From Pycnococcus provasolii (taxonomy: Eukaryota; Chlorophyta; Pseudoscourfieldiophyceae; Pseudoscourfieldiales; Pycnococcaceae): a stretch of DNA of 64,000 nt. Made by a program: the position numbers and the translations under genes. Below are positions 27,089 to 37,705 of this stretch, one piece after another; positions within the stretch are counted from its first letter, which is position 1; the number at the start of each line of letters is the position of its first letter. A model generated the notes under the pieces. It saw only the letters and a program-made list of their open reading frames with translations. It did not search any database and was not told the origin of the DNA. Location: contig OW568885.1 of the NCBI GenBank assembly GCA_938743325.2, positions 496,001 to 560,000 of the forward strand. Reading direction: 5' to 3'.

Positions 27089-28846
27089 ATGGCGCCCGCG
27101 ATCATGGACTCTTGGCGTTTTTCAGGAGTACTTGTGTTGGCTTTGCTCCTGTTGTTAGTCACGTTCCTCTCGCTCTGGGACGCCTCGCGTCTGCGCGCGT
27201 CCTTAAAAGTTTCAAAGGCTCAAGTTGTCGACTTAACGGAGTCGGCTAGGCGCGCCTCTGCTGAGAAAGATGGCTTGATCATCGAACGCGATAAAAGTGC
27301 GTGCGTTCGTGCCTCTGCTTGAAGCTCTCTGACTTAAGACGACTGACTCACTTACGCACACCTGTTTTTCACTCATATCCTTACGTCACGTCACACACAC
27401 ACAATGGCACCTCGCAGGGTAAGTCAGCAAGCGGCTCCGATGCCCGTGCCCACGTTCCACTCCCAGACGAAATTTGGGGCTAACTTCTCACACACCTCAA
27501 CAAACTTCTTACAGCATCGACATCGCAACTCGCGCAACTGATGAACTCAAGTCGATGCGCGACGAGCTGAGAGAGACGGTGGCGAGGCACGCGGAACGAG
27601 CGCAGAAGGCTGAACAACTCGCGAATAAGGCGGCCGGTATGCACGCCGCGGCGGTGCGCGACCACGGGCGCCTTCACGAGCGTCTGAGCGGCGCGCTACG
27701 CAAGACGCGTCGGGACCACGGCGGGCTTGCGAAGCAGTACACCAAACTCGCTGAGAATCAGCATACGGCCACGAAGGCGATGGTGAGGGAGGAACTGCAC
27801 AAGTCGTTCAGCAAAGCGCGCTTCCGCGGTCACGTGGCACCTCACAACCCAGACGGCGGCGAGTGGATGGACACCATGAAGAAACGGCGGTCTGTGATTC
27901 CAGGCGAGTTCCTCGCTGACATTAGCAAGGCTGATCGCAAGGAGCGCGCGCGGTCGTGGCATGCGCGCGGTCCTGGCGGCGTGGAGGTTGACAAGCACCC
28001 TATGGCAAAAGGTGGCAGGTTCACGCACAATGGCTGCGGCCCGAAGCACTTTGCGCTGGGTAAGTGCTGATATCAATTCGCTCATTCAGTAATTGAATGT
28101 ACTTTACTTCGTCCAACTGAACGGTCGTTCATTTGGTTCATTTACACCATTCACCACCATTCAGCCCATTCAGCGGCGCCATCATTTGCACAGCACCGGC
28201 CAAAGCGTTTCGGAATCGAAGAAACAATTTCGTTGTACCAACGAAGGTCCTTTCTTGTCATGATTTTTAGATGCTTTGGACGTTTAGTCAAAACCATCAT
28301 TTTTTTACTTTGCCAATAGACTAAACGGAGTATGTACTGTAGTTTAAGCCCAGACTGCCAGAGTATTCAATAATAATAATGCGAAACGACCCCCCTGGAC
28401 ATCATAGCCAACGCTCGTGGTAGAACCAAAACTTCTGTTGGCCCACAGCGTGGTGAGTGAGGTTAGAAGGAACGAGGCGTATTCACGCTTTCATCACCTG
28501 GAGCGGAGCAGCTCGCTCCCGAAGGGTGTTGGTGACGGCGCGCGAAGCGCGCCTCTTCGTCACTCCGCCCACCAAATAAGAAAAACATTTGGTGGGCGGG
28601 GCGCGATGATTGGGCGCATTATCTCTACTTCTAAGTGCGTACGACGGCTCAAACGAGGACAACAGCGACACCGAAAGCATCGGCGCCCTACTACGAGGTC
28701 AGCTCCAGCACACGGCGGACAAGTCCTACGGTCCACAGCTGGAGGAGACGGAAAAAGGTGAATCTTGGGCTTCTTGGGCTCTTGGCTGGCGGCACCACGC
28801 CACCATGGTTGGCACCGAAAATATACAGAATATTCAGGTGCCCTGA
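27089..28846 (+). CDS. Membrane-anchored coiled-coil protein, several introns, possible microexons
   Basis: Exon 1 starts at the ATG at 27089 and codes a single membrane anchor (residues 12-30, SGVLVLALLLLLVTFLSL) and the start of a coiled coil. Exon 2 (27515-28059) codes a long coiled coil, then a basic region and a Gly/His segment (GGRFTHNGCGPKHFAL). Exon 3 from 28636 codes an acidic stretch (YDGSNEDNSDTESIGAL). Splice signals: donors GTGCGT at 27297 or 27301, GTAAGT at 27419 and 28060, GTGAGT at 28453; acceptors CAG at 27417, ACAG at 27514 and 28448, TAAG at 28635. The frame joins through a 1-nt exon (27418) and a 4-nt exon (28449-28452). For the first junction a simple donor at 27301 also works. 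The 3' end is uncertain; a stop lies at 28844-28846. Function unknown. Confidence 0.6.
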
Positions 28847-29393
28847 ATATTCACGATCTTCACGAATATTAATTACAGTGTTTGTGATAATCATGATTAT
28901 TGCCAACTATACACGCCACCACCGCCGACCGCGGGTGTCCCGTGTGAAACCAACTAAGACGAAATTTCTGTGTAGTATACTAATTATACAGAAATATCGT
29001 ATCTATTATTGTTCTTTAATTCCTGGTAGGTTTCGCGGGGCTTAAAGATAAGGGCTTGAAACTCTTTAAATGCTTGTATCTATTATTGTTCTTTAAAGAG
29101 TGTCTTGAAAGTTTTTAGCCAAATCGGAGTTTAGGTATTACGGAGGCGAAATAAAGCGAATGTCGTTAAAAATGAGTTTGTTGATTAGTTTGAGATTGAT
29201 TTATAACTGATGATAGATGAAGTACTGATGCCTGCAGGATCTCACCAGTAACTCACTCACTCACAACTATCCATAAAACGAACAACAGGCGGGGAGTGGC
29301 AAGCGGAGCAGAAAAAAACAGCGACACAGACACAAACTACGGGTACCCAAAAGTAATATTTAGTAAACGTGTGAATGTTGGTTTTTACACACA
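28847..29393. other. AT-rich convergent gap
   Basis: 547 bp, clearly lower in GC than its surroundings, with repeated AATATTC and TATTATTGTTCTTTAA phrases (near 28850-28870 and 29000-29095). Further exons of the preceding gene could lie here, but none can be supported. Confidence 0.5.
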
Positions 29394-31535
29394 TCACTCC
29401 ACGGCCATCATCGAAGGCGCAGCAGCCGCAACCGGAGCGGGCGCTGCCTCCTCATCCGCCGGGGGAGCCTCCTCCGCGGCAGGAGCCGCTTCCTCAGCTG
29501 CCGGAGCAGCCTCCGCCGGCGCAGCCTCCTCAGCCGCCGGGGGAGCCTCCTCCGCGGCAGGAGCCGCTTCCTCAGCTGCCGGAGCAGCCTCCGCTGGAGC
29601 AGCCTCCACCGGCGCAGCCTCCTCAGCCGCCGGGGGAGCCTCCTCCGCGGCAGGAGCCGCTTCCTCAGCTGCCGGAGCAGCCTCCGCTGGAGCAGCCTCC
29701 ACCGGCGCAGCCTCCTCAGCCGCCGGGGGAGCCTCCTCCGCGGCAGGAGCCGCTTCCTCAGTTGCCAGAGCAGCCTCCGCTGGAGCAGCCTCCGCCGGCG
29801 CAGCCTCCTCAGCCGCCTCCATCGCTGGCTCCTCCTCCTCCTCCGCCCCGTAGTCAAAATTCCTCGGAATCACGCCAGCCGCTGGCGCGGCTGGCGTGAT
29901 TCCGAGGAAAGTCTGCGCCGCATACAGCCGCGCCTCAGCCGCAGCAGCTTCCTCCTGCGCTTGACGCTGCGCCATCCTCTTCGCACGAGTGGCCTTGCGT
30001 TCTTCTGCGCGGATGGCTTCCTCCTCCGCGCGACGTGCGGCTTCGATCGCAGCTATCGCCTCCTGCTCTTCGCGCATCGCCTCCTTCTGCTGGACACGCG
30101 AGCTCACGCGACGCGGCATCGCGGCATACACTGCCGCCTTTGCTGCTGCCTCCGCAGCCTTCTTATTCCTCTCCATTGCACGCTCCTCTCGTTCCAGGCG
30201 CTCGGCTTCCTTCTGCTCAAACTCTGGCAGGGCTAGGAGGAGGTACTCGAGCAGGTCCGCCTCGTCCTGCTTCGCGGCTCCTTTTGGGAGGTTCTTCGAC
30301 CGGTCTTTGAAAGCCTTGATCAATGCGCGGTACTCCTCGAGGTTTCCGCAGATCATGCTCCACTTGCGCGGTCGTGGCGGATCCCAAGCCTCCGGGTCGA
30401 ATCCTGCCGCGTCCACCTCGTAGTCGTCCGCGTCTCCGCCGAGCTCCGGCTCGGGCTGCTCCTCCAGCTCGCTGTCCTCATCTTCGCCGTTCTCAACCTC
30501 AGGCGCAGCCGGCGCCGTAGCCGCCTGAAGCCACGCATGATCCTTCACGGTGGCGACGCGGCTTCGCACGGCGTTGGCTCCTTCGTGCGCCGGGTCAGCT
30601 GGTGGCAGCTCGCGGTATACTCGCGGCGATCCGTCCCCACCAAGACGGTAGCGGCACCCTTCCGCGTCCGTTCCCAGCGCCTCTGCGCGCGGGTCGACGT
30701 CGCCGTCGCAGCTCCACGGCGCCGCCTCGTGCAGGGCCTCGGAGAGCAGGAGCTTGCGTTCTGCGAGCTGGACGAGGCACCTGCACCTGAGAGCGACGTC
30801 TTTCGTGCGTAGGACACCCACACCGTCGAGCGGATCTTCTCCAGCGTCTGCGAGCAGGTCGGGTTCTCCGTCGGCGCCTCTCATCGCGAGTCGAGCGGCG
30901 AATGCTGCGTCCGTGCTTGCACCGTTCGGCGCGGTTGGTATTTTCGCCTCTCGCTTCCCCTCGAGGAGTCTCAGCACGCACTCTTCGAACCGCGGGTGGT
31001 CTGCGGGTCGCACGACCCACATTTCGAATTCCGACGCGTCAATGCGTGGCAGTTTCAGTTGTTCCCTGAACGTGAGTAAGAAGTGGTAGAGCTGAAAGAA
31101 TTCGAACGTTTGTCTGAGCTTGAGTATGTCTGCTCGAATCGCTTCCTGCGCGTCGATGGCGGTGTCGTCTTCCTCGATGGCGTCTTCTGGTGGATCGAGG
31201 TGTTCCAGTCCTGCTTCGGAGACGTCCCACGCGATCTCGGGATAGATCGCCGCTTGCTGCTGTGCATGGTTTGTTTTGGTTTGTTTGGCCCCTGAAGCCC
31301 CAGACGACGACTTATCAGCACCACCAGGCGTAGCTGCTGATTTCTGCTTTGAGCTCTTGAGCGCTTTGTCAGAAGAAGAAGAAGACGAGTGGGCTTTTCT
31401 CTTCAAGGAAGCTGACGGCGAGCCCTTTTTTGACGACACAGTAACATAGGTGGTGTTTTGTGCGTTGATGGACTTCCAGATTGCGTTTTCGTTCAAGTTG
31501 GCACTGGCAGCTAAAGCGGCTGCGCGGGCGGGCAT
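29394..31535 (-). CDS. DDT-domain chromatin protein (CECR2/WHIM-like)
   Basis: The 713-aa product has an acidic and Ser-rich start, then a DDT-like helical domain at about residues 130-200 (FEFFQLYHFLLTFREQLKL, with VLRLLEGKRE). A WHIM-type segment follows, in which ALGTDAEGCRYRLGGDGSPR and VYRELPP match the family's LG.Dr.G..Yw.l ... r.y.e pattern. Such proteins are non-catalytic partners of ISWI remodellers. A conserved-looking RKWSMICGNLEEYRALIKAF unit precedes a long Ala/Glu/Arg coiled coil. The last 150 residues are Glu/Ala/Pro repeats of 31 aa. Without a visible bromodomain or PHD finger the precise subfamily stays open. An exact 21-bp inverted repeat sits inside the reading frame. Confidence 0.78.
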   Translation of the reverse strand: MPARAAALAASANLNENAIWKSINAQNTTYVTVSSKKGSPSASLKRKAHSSSSSSDKALKSSKQKSAATPGGADKSSSGASGAKQTKTNHAQQQAAIYPEIAWDVSEAGLEHLDPPEDAIEEDDTAIDAQEAIRADILKLRQTFEFFQLYHFLLTFREQLKLPRIDASEFEMWVVRPADHPRFEECVLRLLEGKREAKIPTAPNGASTDAAFAARLAMRGADGEPDLLADAGEDPLDGVGVLRTKDVALRCRCLVQLAERKLLLSEALHEAAPWSCDGDVDPRAEALGTDAEGCRYRLGGDGSPRVYRELPPADPAHEGANAVRSRVATVKDHAWLQAATAPAAPEVENGEDEDSELEEQPEPELGGDADDYEVDAAGFDPEAWDPPRPRKWSMICGNLEEYRALIKAFKDRSKNLPKGAAKQDEADLLEYLLLALPEFEQKEAERLEREERAMERNKKAAEAAAKAAVYAAMPRRVSSRVQQKEAMREEQEAIAAIEAARRAEEEAIRAEERKATRAKRMAQRQAQEEAAAAEARLYAAQTFLGITPAAPAAGVIPRNFDYGAEEEEEPAMEAAEEAAPAEAAPAEAALATEEAAPAAEEAPPAAEEAAPVEAAPAEAAPAAEEAAPAAEEAPPAAEEAAPVEAAPAEAAPAAEEAAPAAEEAPPAAEEAAPAEAAPAAEEAAPAAEEAPPADEEAAPAPVAAAAPSMMAVE
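29457..29812. repeat. Coding minisatellite, 93-bp unit
   Basis: The motif GGGGGAGCCTCCTCCGCGG starts at 29461, 29539, 29632 and 29725: spacings 78, 93 and 93 bp, all multiples of three. It codes the 31-aa EEAAP/EEAPP repeats at the end of the DDT protein; the 78-bp copy lacks five residues. Copies are nearly identical, indicating recent expansion. Confidence 0.92.
29860..29909. repeat. Perfect 21-bp inverted repeat with 8-nt loop, inside a coding region
   Basis: Left arm 29860-29880 begins TTCCTCGGAATCACG; right arm 29889-29909 is its exact reverse complement; loop GCTGGCGC. It codes the segment around LGITPAAPAAGVIPR of the DDT protein without breaking the frame. Confidence 0.95.
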
Positions 31536-32221
31536 CGTACTGCTCCGGACTGCTCGACGATGCGATGCGATGCGACACCGAAGATGGAAGGGAGGTCGTA
31601 GAATAATCGCGGTAGAATCTGGAATGGGGGAGGGGCCCGCCGGCGGAATGGAAGGCTTTTCCCTTCCCTTTTTCCCGTCTGCTTTGCTGGGGCCCCAGAG
31701 CCAGAGGAACTCCCCAGAGGGGTGGCGCCAAAAGCAAACCTCTTTGGAAACCAGATGCTTTTGATTTCCCTCTCCGACCGACCAAAACGCTGGTTATAAA
31801 TAAGGCTCGGGAAACCTGATATTTACAATGAGGTCCCCTCAATTTTTTTGAGCTGCTCTTTTCAGCAGTGTTTCTCTGGTTTCGGCTTTTAGGGGTTTAG
31901 GGGTTTAGGGGAATAGGTTGGTATGGGTGAGGGGTTAGGGTAGTTCCAGGGTTCTGCCCTGGGTTTTTCTCCAGGTGGAGGTGGGTTCTTCTGCCCGACT
32001 GCCTTCTCTGACCAGTGGAAAGGTCTCGTCTAGAGTGGCGTTGACTGCTGGGGCCCCCTGGTCACTGGTCAGCTCGTCTCTGAGGTGTTCCGTCTCAGCT
32101 GGGGGTGTTTCCCCTCCCTGTACTGGCTTTTGCCAACGTCTTTTTTTTTTTTTCTTTTCCTCGTTGGGAGCACTTAAGTGTATATCACTATCTGCCCTTA
32201 AGGTTTCGGAGGACCCTATCT
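31536..32221. other. Divergent gap between the DDT protein and RAB28
   Basis: 686 bp. It holds a degenerate array (31891-31947) built on TAGGGGTTTAGGGG and GGGGTTAGGGTAG. A T-rich leader and a poly-T run near 32140 precede RAB28. No gene recognised. Confidence 0.6.
31891..31947. repeat. Degenerate telomere-type array
   Basis: TTTAGGGG units followed by imperfect GGGGTTAGGG, 356 bp upstream of the DDT gene and 275 bp upstream of RAB28. Some units are the seven-base TTTAGGG/TTTAGGGG form typical of other green plants. Confidence 0.7.
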
Positions 32222-33169
32222 ATGGCGTCTGGGAGGAGCTCTGTTGCAGCTCCTATTGTTTCAGGCGGCGGCGCACCGTCATCGGCGGCGGCGGACTCCG
32301 ACGACGAGCCGGAGCAACTGCAGTACAAGGTATGTTATCTTGTTATGTGGTAACTTATTATGTGGTACCACGGGTCCCTTTTGTGTTTGTGTTTCTTTTG
32401 TTGTTGTTGTTGTTGTTGATATGTGATCCCTTAAGTGCTCTTGTCATATTTGCTCACCTCACGGGACCCTCGCTTCATTACACTCTTGTTTTTTTTTTTG
32501 GCTGGTTCTTTTTTGTTGCTACCATAGGTGATCATCCTTGGCGACGGCGCGGTGGGCAAGACGTCGTTGGCGCTGCGATTCACAGATGACCACTTCAACA
32601 AGTCCTATAAGCAGACCATCGGACTTGACTTCTTCATCAAGCAGCTCGTGCTTCCGGGTGACATACACGTCGCCATTCAGCTGTGGGACATCGGGGGACA
32701 GACGATCGGCGGGCGCATGATCCGAAACTACATATTCGGCGCACAGGCGGTCCTTCTCGTGTACGACATCTCAAACTACCAGAGCTTTGCAAACCTCGAG
32801 GACTGGCTGAAACTCGTCAAGAGCACGTTCGAGGGGGAGCAGATGCCATACATAGCACTTGTCGCCAACAAGGCGGATCTGACGCACATACGAACCGTGA
32901 AGCCGGAAAAACACAACGAGTTTGCCGACGAGCACGAGATGTACTCCTACTTTGTTAGCGCAAAGACGGGCGACAACGTCAGCGCAGCCTTCTACCGTGT
33001 TGCCGCCGACCTGGCAGGCGTCGTGCTCACCAAGCCCGAGGTGGAGGTGGCGTCGTCGGTTGTCAAGGCGAATATCATCAACCACCCGAAACGAGATACA
33101 GACAACCCCAACAGCGTCGGCGGCGAGGTGCAGAACGCCAGAGCAAGAGGAGGGTGTCAGATCATGTAA
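32222..33169 (+). CDS. RAB28: RAB28-type small GTPase, one intron
   Basis: Two exons, 32222-32329 (36 codons, phase 0) and 32528-33169, with donor GTATGT and acceptor ATAG. The joined product is 249 aa. G1 is LGDGAVGKTS, followed by KQTIGLDFF and WDIGGQTIGG, where RAB28 has Gly in place of the Ala of most Rabs. NYIFGAQAVLLVYDISNYQS, NKADL and SAKTG complete the GTPase. The C-terminus CQIM is a CaaX box for prenylation, as in animal RAB28 and unlike ordinary double-Cys Rabs. RAB28 associates with the BBSome and moves with IFT trains in cilia, which fits the IFT-A gene at the right edge of the window. The acidic N-terminal extension is coded by exon 1. Confidence 0.95.
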
Positions 33170-33563
33170 GACACACACACACACAGAGATTACTACATAC
33201 CACCTCGGTTCGGAAACTTTTAAACTCCCTTGCCACAGGTCCTTGCGACTCACCTGGCAGCGCCGGCCGCAGACATGGTGCAAGTCCGCGGCTGTTGCTG
33301 CACCACGTTGATTAAGGCGGTCAAGAGCCCGGCCGCGAAGTTGCAAGAAACACTCGCGGCCGGCAAGCAACGGGTGATAAATTTTACTGCACAGAGGTTG
33401 ATAATATATTCACCTTAAGCTTAACCTTAGATTCAAGTGCGATGATGAGTCAGTCGTTACTAAGGATAGAATAAGCCACACAAATCACAAAAAAAGAACA
33501 ACAACGATAAGTGGACGGCAGTGGATTGTCGGAGGAATGGAGCATAGCTTCGAACGCCAGTGC
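33170..33563. other. Convergent gap between RAB28 and kinesin
   Basis: 394 bp with a short CA run right after the RAB28 stop (33172-33185). No ORF or array supported; both 3' untranslated regions probably occupy it. Confidence 0.55.
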
Positions 33564-36500
33564 TTATTTCCAGCCTTGCGTCAGTGAAGTGCGCCGGAAC
33601 GGACTTGCGCTTGAAATAGAGCCACCTCCACCACGCCAAGTTGCGGATCCTGGTGTCAACGGCCCTGCAGCGCGCCTCCTTGTGGCAGACGACGTCGTCA
33701 GCTCGTTACGCTCGTTGTTCTCGCTGCGCCTCAACGCACTCTGAGCTCGACGCTTGTCGGCGGAGAACGGCTCGCTCTGAGGTGTCGTCAGCGTCGTACT
33801 TCTCGCCGGGCTTGCCATTGCAGACGCGGGGCGACGCGCCGAACGAGGCGTTGTCGCCTCGAATGACTGCCCACCCTGGTTCTCCTTGCCACGGTTGACC
33901 GCCGGGGATGCGCCGTGGTCCAGACCAGCACGCGCTGCATTTGTCAGCGCATTACGCCGCATCATCGAAGTCATGTCACTTTCCATCTTGTCAGCCTTAA
34001 CTGCCGCAAGCTTTGCCAGCTGCTCCGCATGCACGCGTTTATTCTGCTCGTTTGCTAGCGCGGCGCGAAGATCGGCGAGCTCCGTTGCCTGATTCCGATC
34101 AAATTTGCTGGTTGCCTGCTTCAGCGCCTGCTCAGCCGCCAGACGCCTCTCACGCTCCTGCGTGATCTCACGCTTTGCATCCCCGGAAGCCTCCAACTTC
34201 ACCGTCTTGCCCAGCATTACGCGCGAGGCTCGAGTTCCAAACTGCAGGGTGGAGAGGCTCTCATTTGCACTCGCCGTCTCCGGCGCGACGTGGATCAGCA
34301 TTACAGCGCGACACCCTCCTTTCTGCAGTGCGCCGCTCAGCAGCTCAGTTAGTTTGCTGTTGCGGTATGGCACATGCGCATCGCCAGTCTGAAGGGAGTG
34401 CAACACAGTGCCAAGTGAGCTCAAACTCCTGTTGATCGCACAAGCCTCCTTAAACCGATCGCCCTCAGCCTTGCTTCGCTCCACTCGCTCGGAGCCCGCC
34501 AAGTCGCACAGCTGAAGGCGTGCATGCATAGACTTTACCGGTTCACCGTGCCCGTCAGCATGAATGTGCCCAGTCACATGGCACGTGACGACGAGGTGAC
34601 TCCTGCTGCTGGCCGCGTTCATATTCGTCGAACCCGTCGAGCGCTTCGCAAAACCCTCCGCAATGGCGGCGAGCGCATCAGCCTGGCTGCGCACCTGCCG
34701 CTTCGTCGCATTTGGTGCCCCTCCAAGGTCTGTAGTGCTCCTCGCCGTCTGAATGTCAACGGCGGCGTTGCCAAGAAGGTCAACGGCGCGATCATTGTAA
34801 ATCTCAATGATCTCAATACCAACTTCGTACGTCCAGGATGTAGTGCAATTACGATCTTTGATCTCGTTAAAGAGTGCCGCAAGCGAGTGTCCAATGACAC
34901 CTCCCTTCGCCATCTCACTGGCTCTCCTGACGCTCTCGGCAAAGCGAGCCGACCCAGAGGAGGCATTGCGCAGAACTGCATCGTCCGAGCTTGTGTATGC
35001 CTCGCCGAGCATTGTGAACGTCTTGCCCGAGCCTGTCTGACCATAAGCAAGCACGACTGCCGAGTAGCCGTCGAGTACGCCCAGGGCAAGCGGTATGACC
35101 TCATCTGCCACGTCTTTGTTCGACGCACTGGGACCATAGCACGCGTCATATTTGCAGCGGTGCTCTTTGTTTTCGTTGGAACGTCTGGGAGTTTGCACTC
35201 CAGCCGTCTGTGGCAGCCATAGGCAGAGCTCAGAGTCGTCGAGCACGTTAATGCATGTCTGTTCTGCCGTTGGTCGAACTCGCGCGAACACTCGCACGGC
35301 ACCCTTGAGATCCTGCAACTCAAGGCGGCACCGGCGCAGATTCTTGGAGAGATTGTCGCAACGCTCACGCAAAGCGACAATGTCTTCATCCTTCTGCTTG
35401 CACAACGCCTGAGACGCTTCCAATTCCGCGGTCTTCGCCGCGAGGTTGTACTGCATCTCGCGCTCTCGCGCCTCCGCGGCAGAAGGGCTGACAGGGGGGC
35501 TGCGCACGTTGGAATTCAAAGGGCTCGCGGTCGATGCGGGGCTTATACAAATCTCGCCCGGACTCGCGCTCGCGCGGCGAGACTGCAGCTCCCGCCGCGC
35601 CTCCGAGAGCTGGCTCTCGACAGACATACGATAGCGCCGGCTTGCGCGCATGTGGTCCTCGAAGTCTGCCTTCATGTCAAGCAGCACGTCGCGCACGACT
35701 GGTGCGATTTCCTCCGAGAGTCGCGTCTTGTCGGAAATTTTTTCAGCGGAATGCACGGAGCACAGCACAGTCCAGACGCGGTCGACGAGAAGGTCGACGG
35801 CCCTGTTGCGCAGGCGCATAGAGCGGTTGGAGTCGACGGAGCCCGGTTCGGACTTTGTTGCCGTCATGAGCCCGGCGACGCTTTCCGGGTCCCACGCGTG
35901 AGAAAGCGGAACGCGGCAGGGCACGTCGATCGAGCGGAACCGCACGGTGCATAAGCTCGCACTCTCCCCAACGTCGGGGTACATGCCCTGCTGCATCTCA
36001 TACCATGTGCGCAGGAAAAGCAGCGTGTCGGCAACGACGGCGGCGTTGCGCTGAAGATCCGTTCCGTCGAAGACCTTCTCGTCGAAGAGGAACGGGTGAG
36101 GCAGACCTTGAGACTTAAGGTACGACAGGAAACCTTGCAATCCCTGTGTAAGTTGGTTGTTGTTGTTTGAGTGTGTGGGTTTGTGAGCGAAAGTCAGTCT
36201 GGATATTTGTTTGACGCGGCGCGCGTAGCGGCATTCGAGCACTCTCTTACCTCTGGTTTCGGAACTGGCTTGCATATGATGCTGAGGAGGTCGTTGAGTG
36301 TGTGCCCCGACTTCAGCGAGTCGATGAATTCCGCGACGCTTGCGACGGGAACGTTTACGTTGCAGGTGACAGAAATCCAGTCGGCTGCCGCCTTGCGTCT
36401 GTTGGTCGCTTCTGCGATGAGGCTGACGTCCACTTGTTCTCCCGGCAGTCCGCTTCTGTGGAAGAAGGCGTCCGGCGTCGGTTGGTTCGTCGGGCTGAGC

Positions 36501-36673
36501 ACCATGTTTTTGGTAAGCCTGAGCGGTGGCGAGTTGCTTTCGGGCCACTTGAGCCAACCGTGCTCGGAAGCGTTCGCAAGACCTGTTGCTGCGCCCTCCT
36601 CCGCCTCAGAGAGATTATGAGTCGCACCGACTAAGGCGAAGTCACTGTCGTCGTCCTGAGGTGCCGAGTCCAT
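33564..36673 (-). CDS. Kinesin-14 with N-terminal calponin-homology domain (KCH type), one intron
   Basis: Exon 1 is 36251-36673 (141 codons) and exon 2 is 33564-36143. The 107-bp intron has GTAAGA and ACAG borders and joins in phase 0, giving 999-1000 aa. The CH domain begins at RKAAADWISVTC (~92) and is cut by the intron inside it (KPVPKPE | GLQGFLSYLKSQ). A coiled coil follows. The motor starts at LKGAVRVFARVRPT with P-loop GQTGSGKT, switch I SSRSH and switch II LCDLAGSERV. After the motor come another coiled coil and a basic Ser/Arg-rich tail. A neck before the motor and a CH domain are the plant KCH layout, linking microtubules with actin and minus-end-directed. In an alga a role in division or nuclear positioning is inferred. 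Confidence 0.93.
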
Positions 36674-37705
36674 GAAGACTCCTAAGACAGAAGGCCTGCA
36701 GAGAGGATGAGAGCGCGTGCACTACTGAGTGGGACAGAGTCAACGACTGTGCAAGGAGAACCCTGTGGTGCGTGTTTCCACTCACTCTTCCAGCTGTCAG
36801 GTGAGGTCCTTTGAAAGAAACACAACGCAACGCAACGGGAAGGAAAGGGAAGGGAAGGGAAGGGGGACGTCTTACAGTATATTACCTGCAGGACACCTGA
36901 GGCACTTAACTTCCCTTCCCTTTGCTTTGCTTCCCTTTGCTTTTCGGACAACCTGCGAGCAACCTTGTATTCTATCTGTCAATTTCAGTTTTGGATTTCA
37001 AAAGGAACTAACAAACAAACACATAGTCTATGTAAGGGGAGGCAGCTCTCCGTTTGCCCTCGTAGGAAAATGCCTTCCTAGTCCAATTCGTTGGTGGGGA
37101 ACGCCGGTGGGTGGGGGTCCCTTTATGTGGGAGAAAGAGGCCCTCCCCCCCTCTTCCTCCCTTGTTTTCAGTCCGTCTTGTTGTCACCCTTCCTACCCTC
37201 TGGAGGTGCCGGGAGTCCGGGACGTGGGTGGTCATGCACGATTTCAACGGGTCAGACAGGGAGAGAACAAAAAGGAAGCGGGAGATGGACAAGGTGATAT
37301 AAGAAAGGGAACCTTTTCCTTGCAACCAACCGCCTTGCGGTTCAAACTTCAACGGTCATATCCACAGCTTCCCTAGTCTATGATAAGACTTACAGTATGA
37401 TATGATAGTTAAGGTTACAGGTAGGCCTATCCTGTCACAGGTTCCTGTCACTTTTCTCGCCGCCTCCCATACAGTAGACTAAGGTAACGATACCGGTACA
37501 TGTACCCACCGGTACGGTAACCCCATAGAAGTGCTAAAGGACAACAACAAACCTGGAGAGAAACGCCTTAGCTGCAGGTGCCGGTGCCGCGCACGCGCGC
37601 ACTCGTTGCAAAATAATGCTTTCAGGCGGGATGTTTTTGTACTCGAAAGAAAACGTATAATTACTCAGAGAAAGGAGTGATGAAAGAAAAAACGGCAACA
37701 AGGAT
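36674..37705. other. Gap between kinesin and surface glycoprotein, 1.03 kb
   Basis: It is the 5' flank of the kinesin and the 3' flank of the glycoprotein gene. It contains purine-rich GGGAAGGGAA repeats (36838-36870) and a long open frame (36729-37376) whose product looks like non-coding translation. No gene or telomere-type array supported. Confidence 0.55.

Noticed and set aside
32338-32430. Extension of RAB28 exon 1 into the following frame
   Set aside because: A GTATGT donor at 32330 and an ATAG acceptor at 32527 join in phase and give the conserved GTPase start.
36729-37376. 215-aa ORF upstream of the kinesin
   Set aside because: It overlaps the 5' flank of the kinesin and covers purine-rich simple repeats; its composition is not protein-like.
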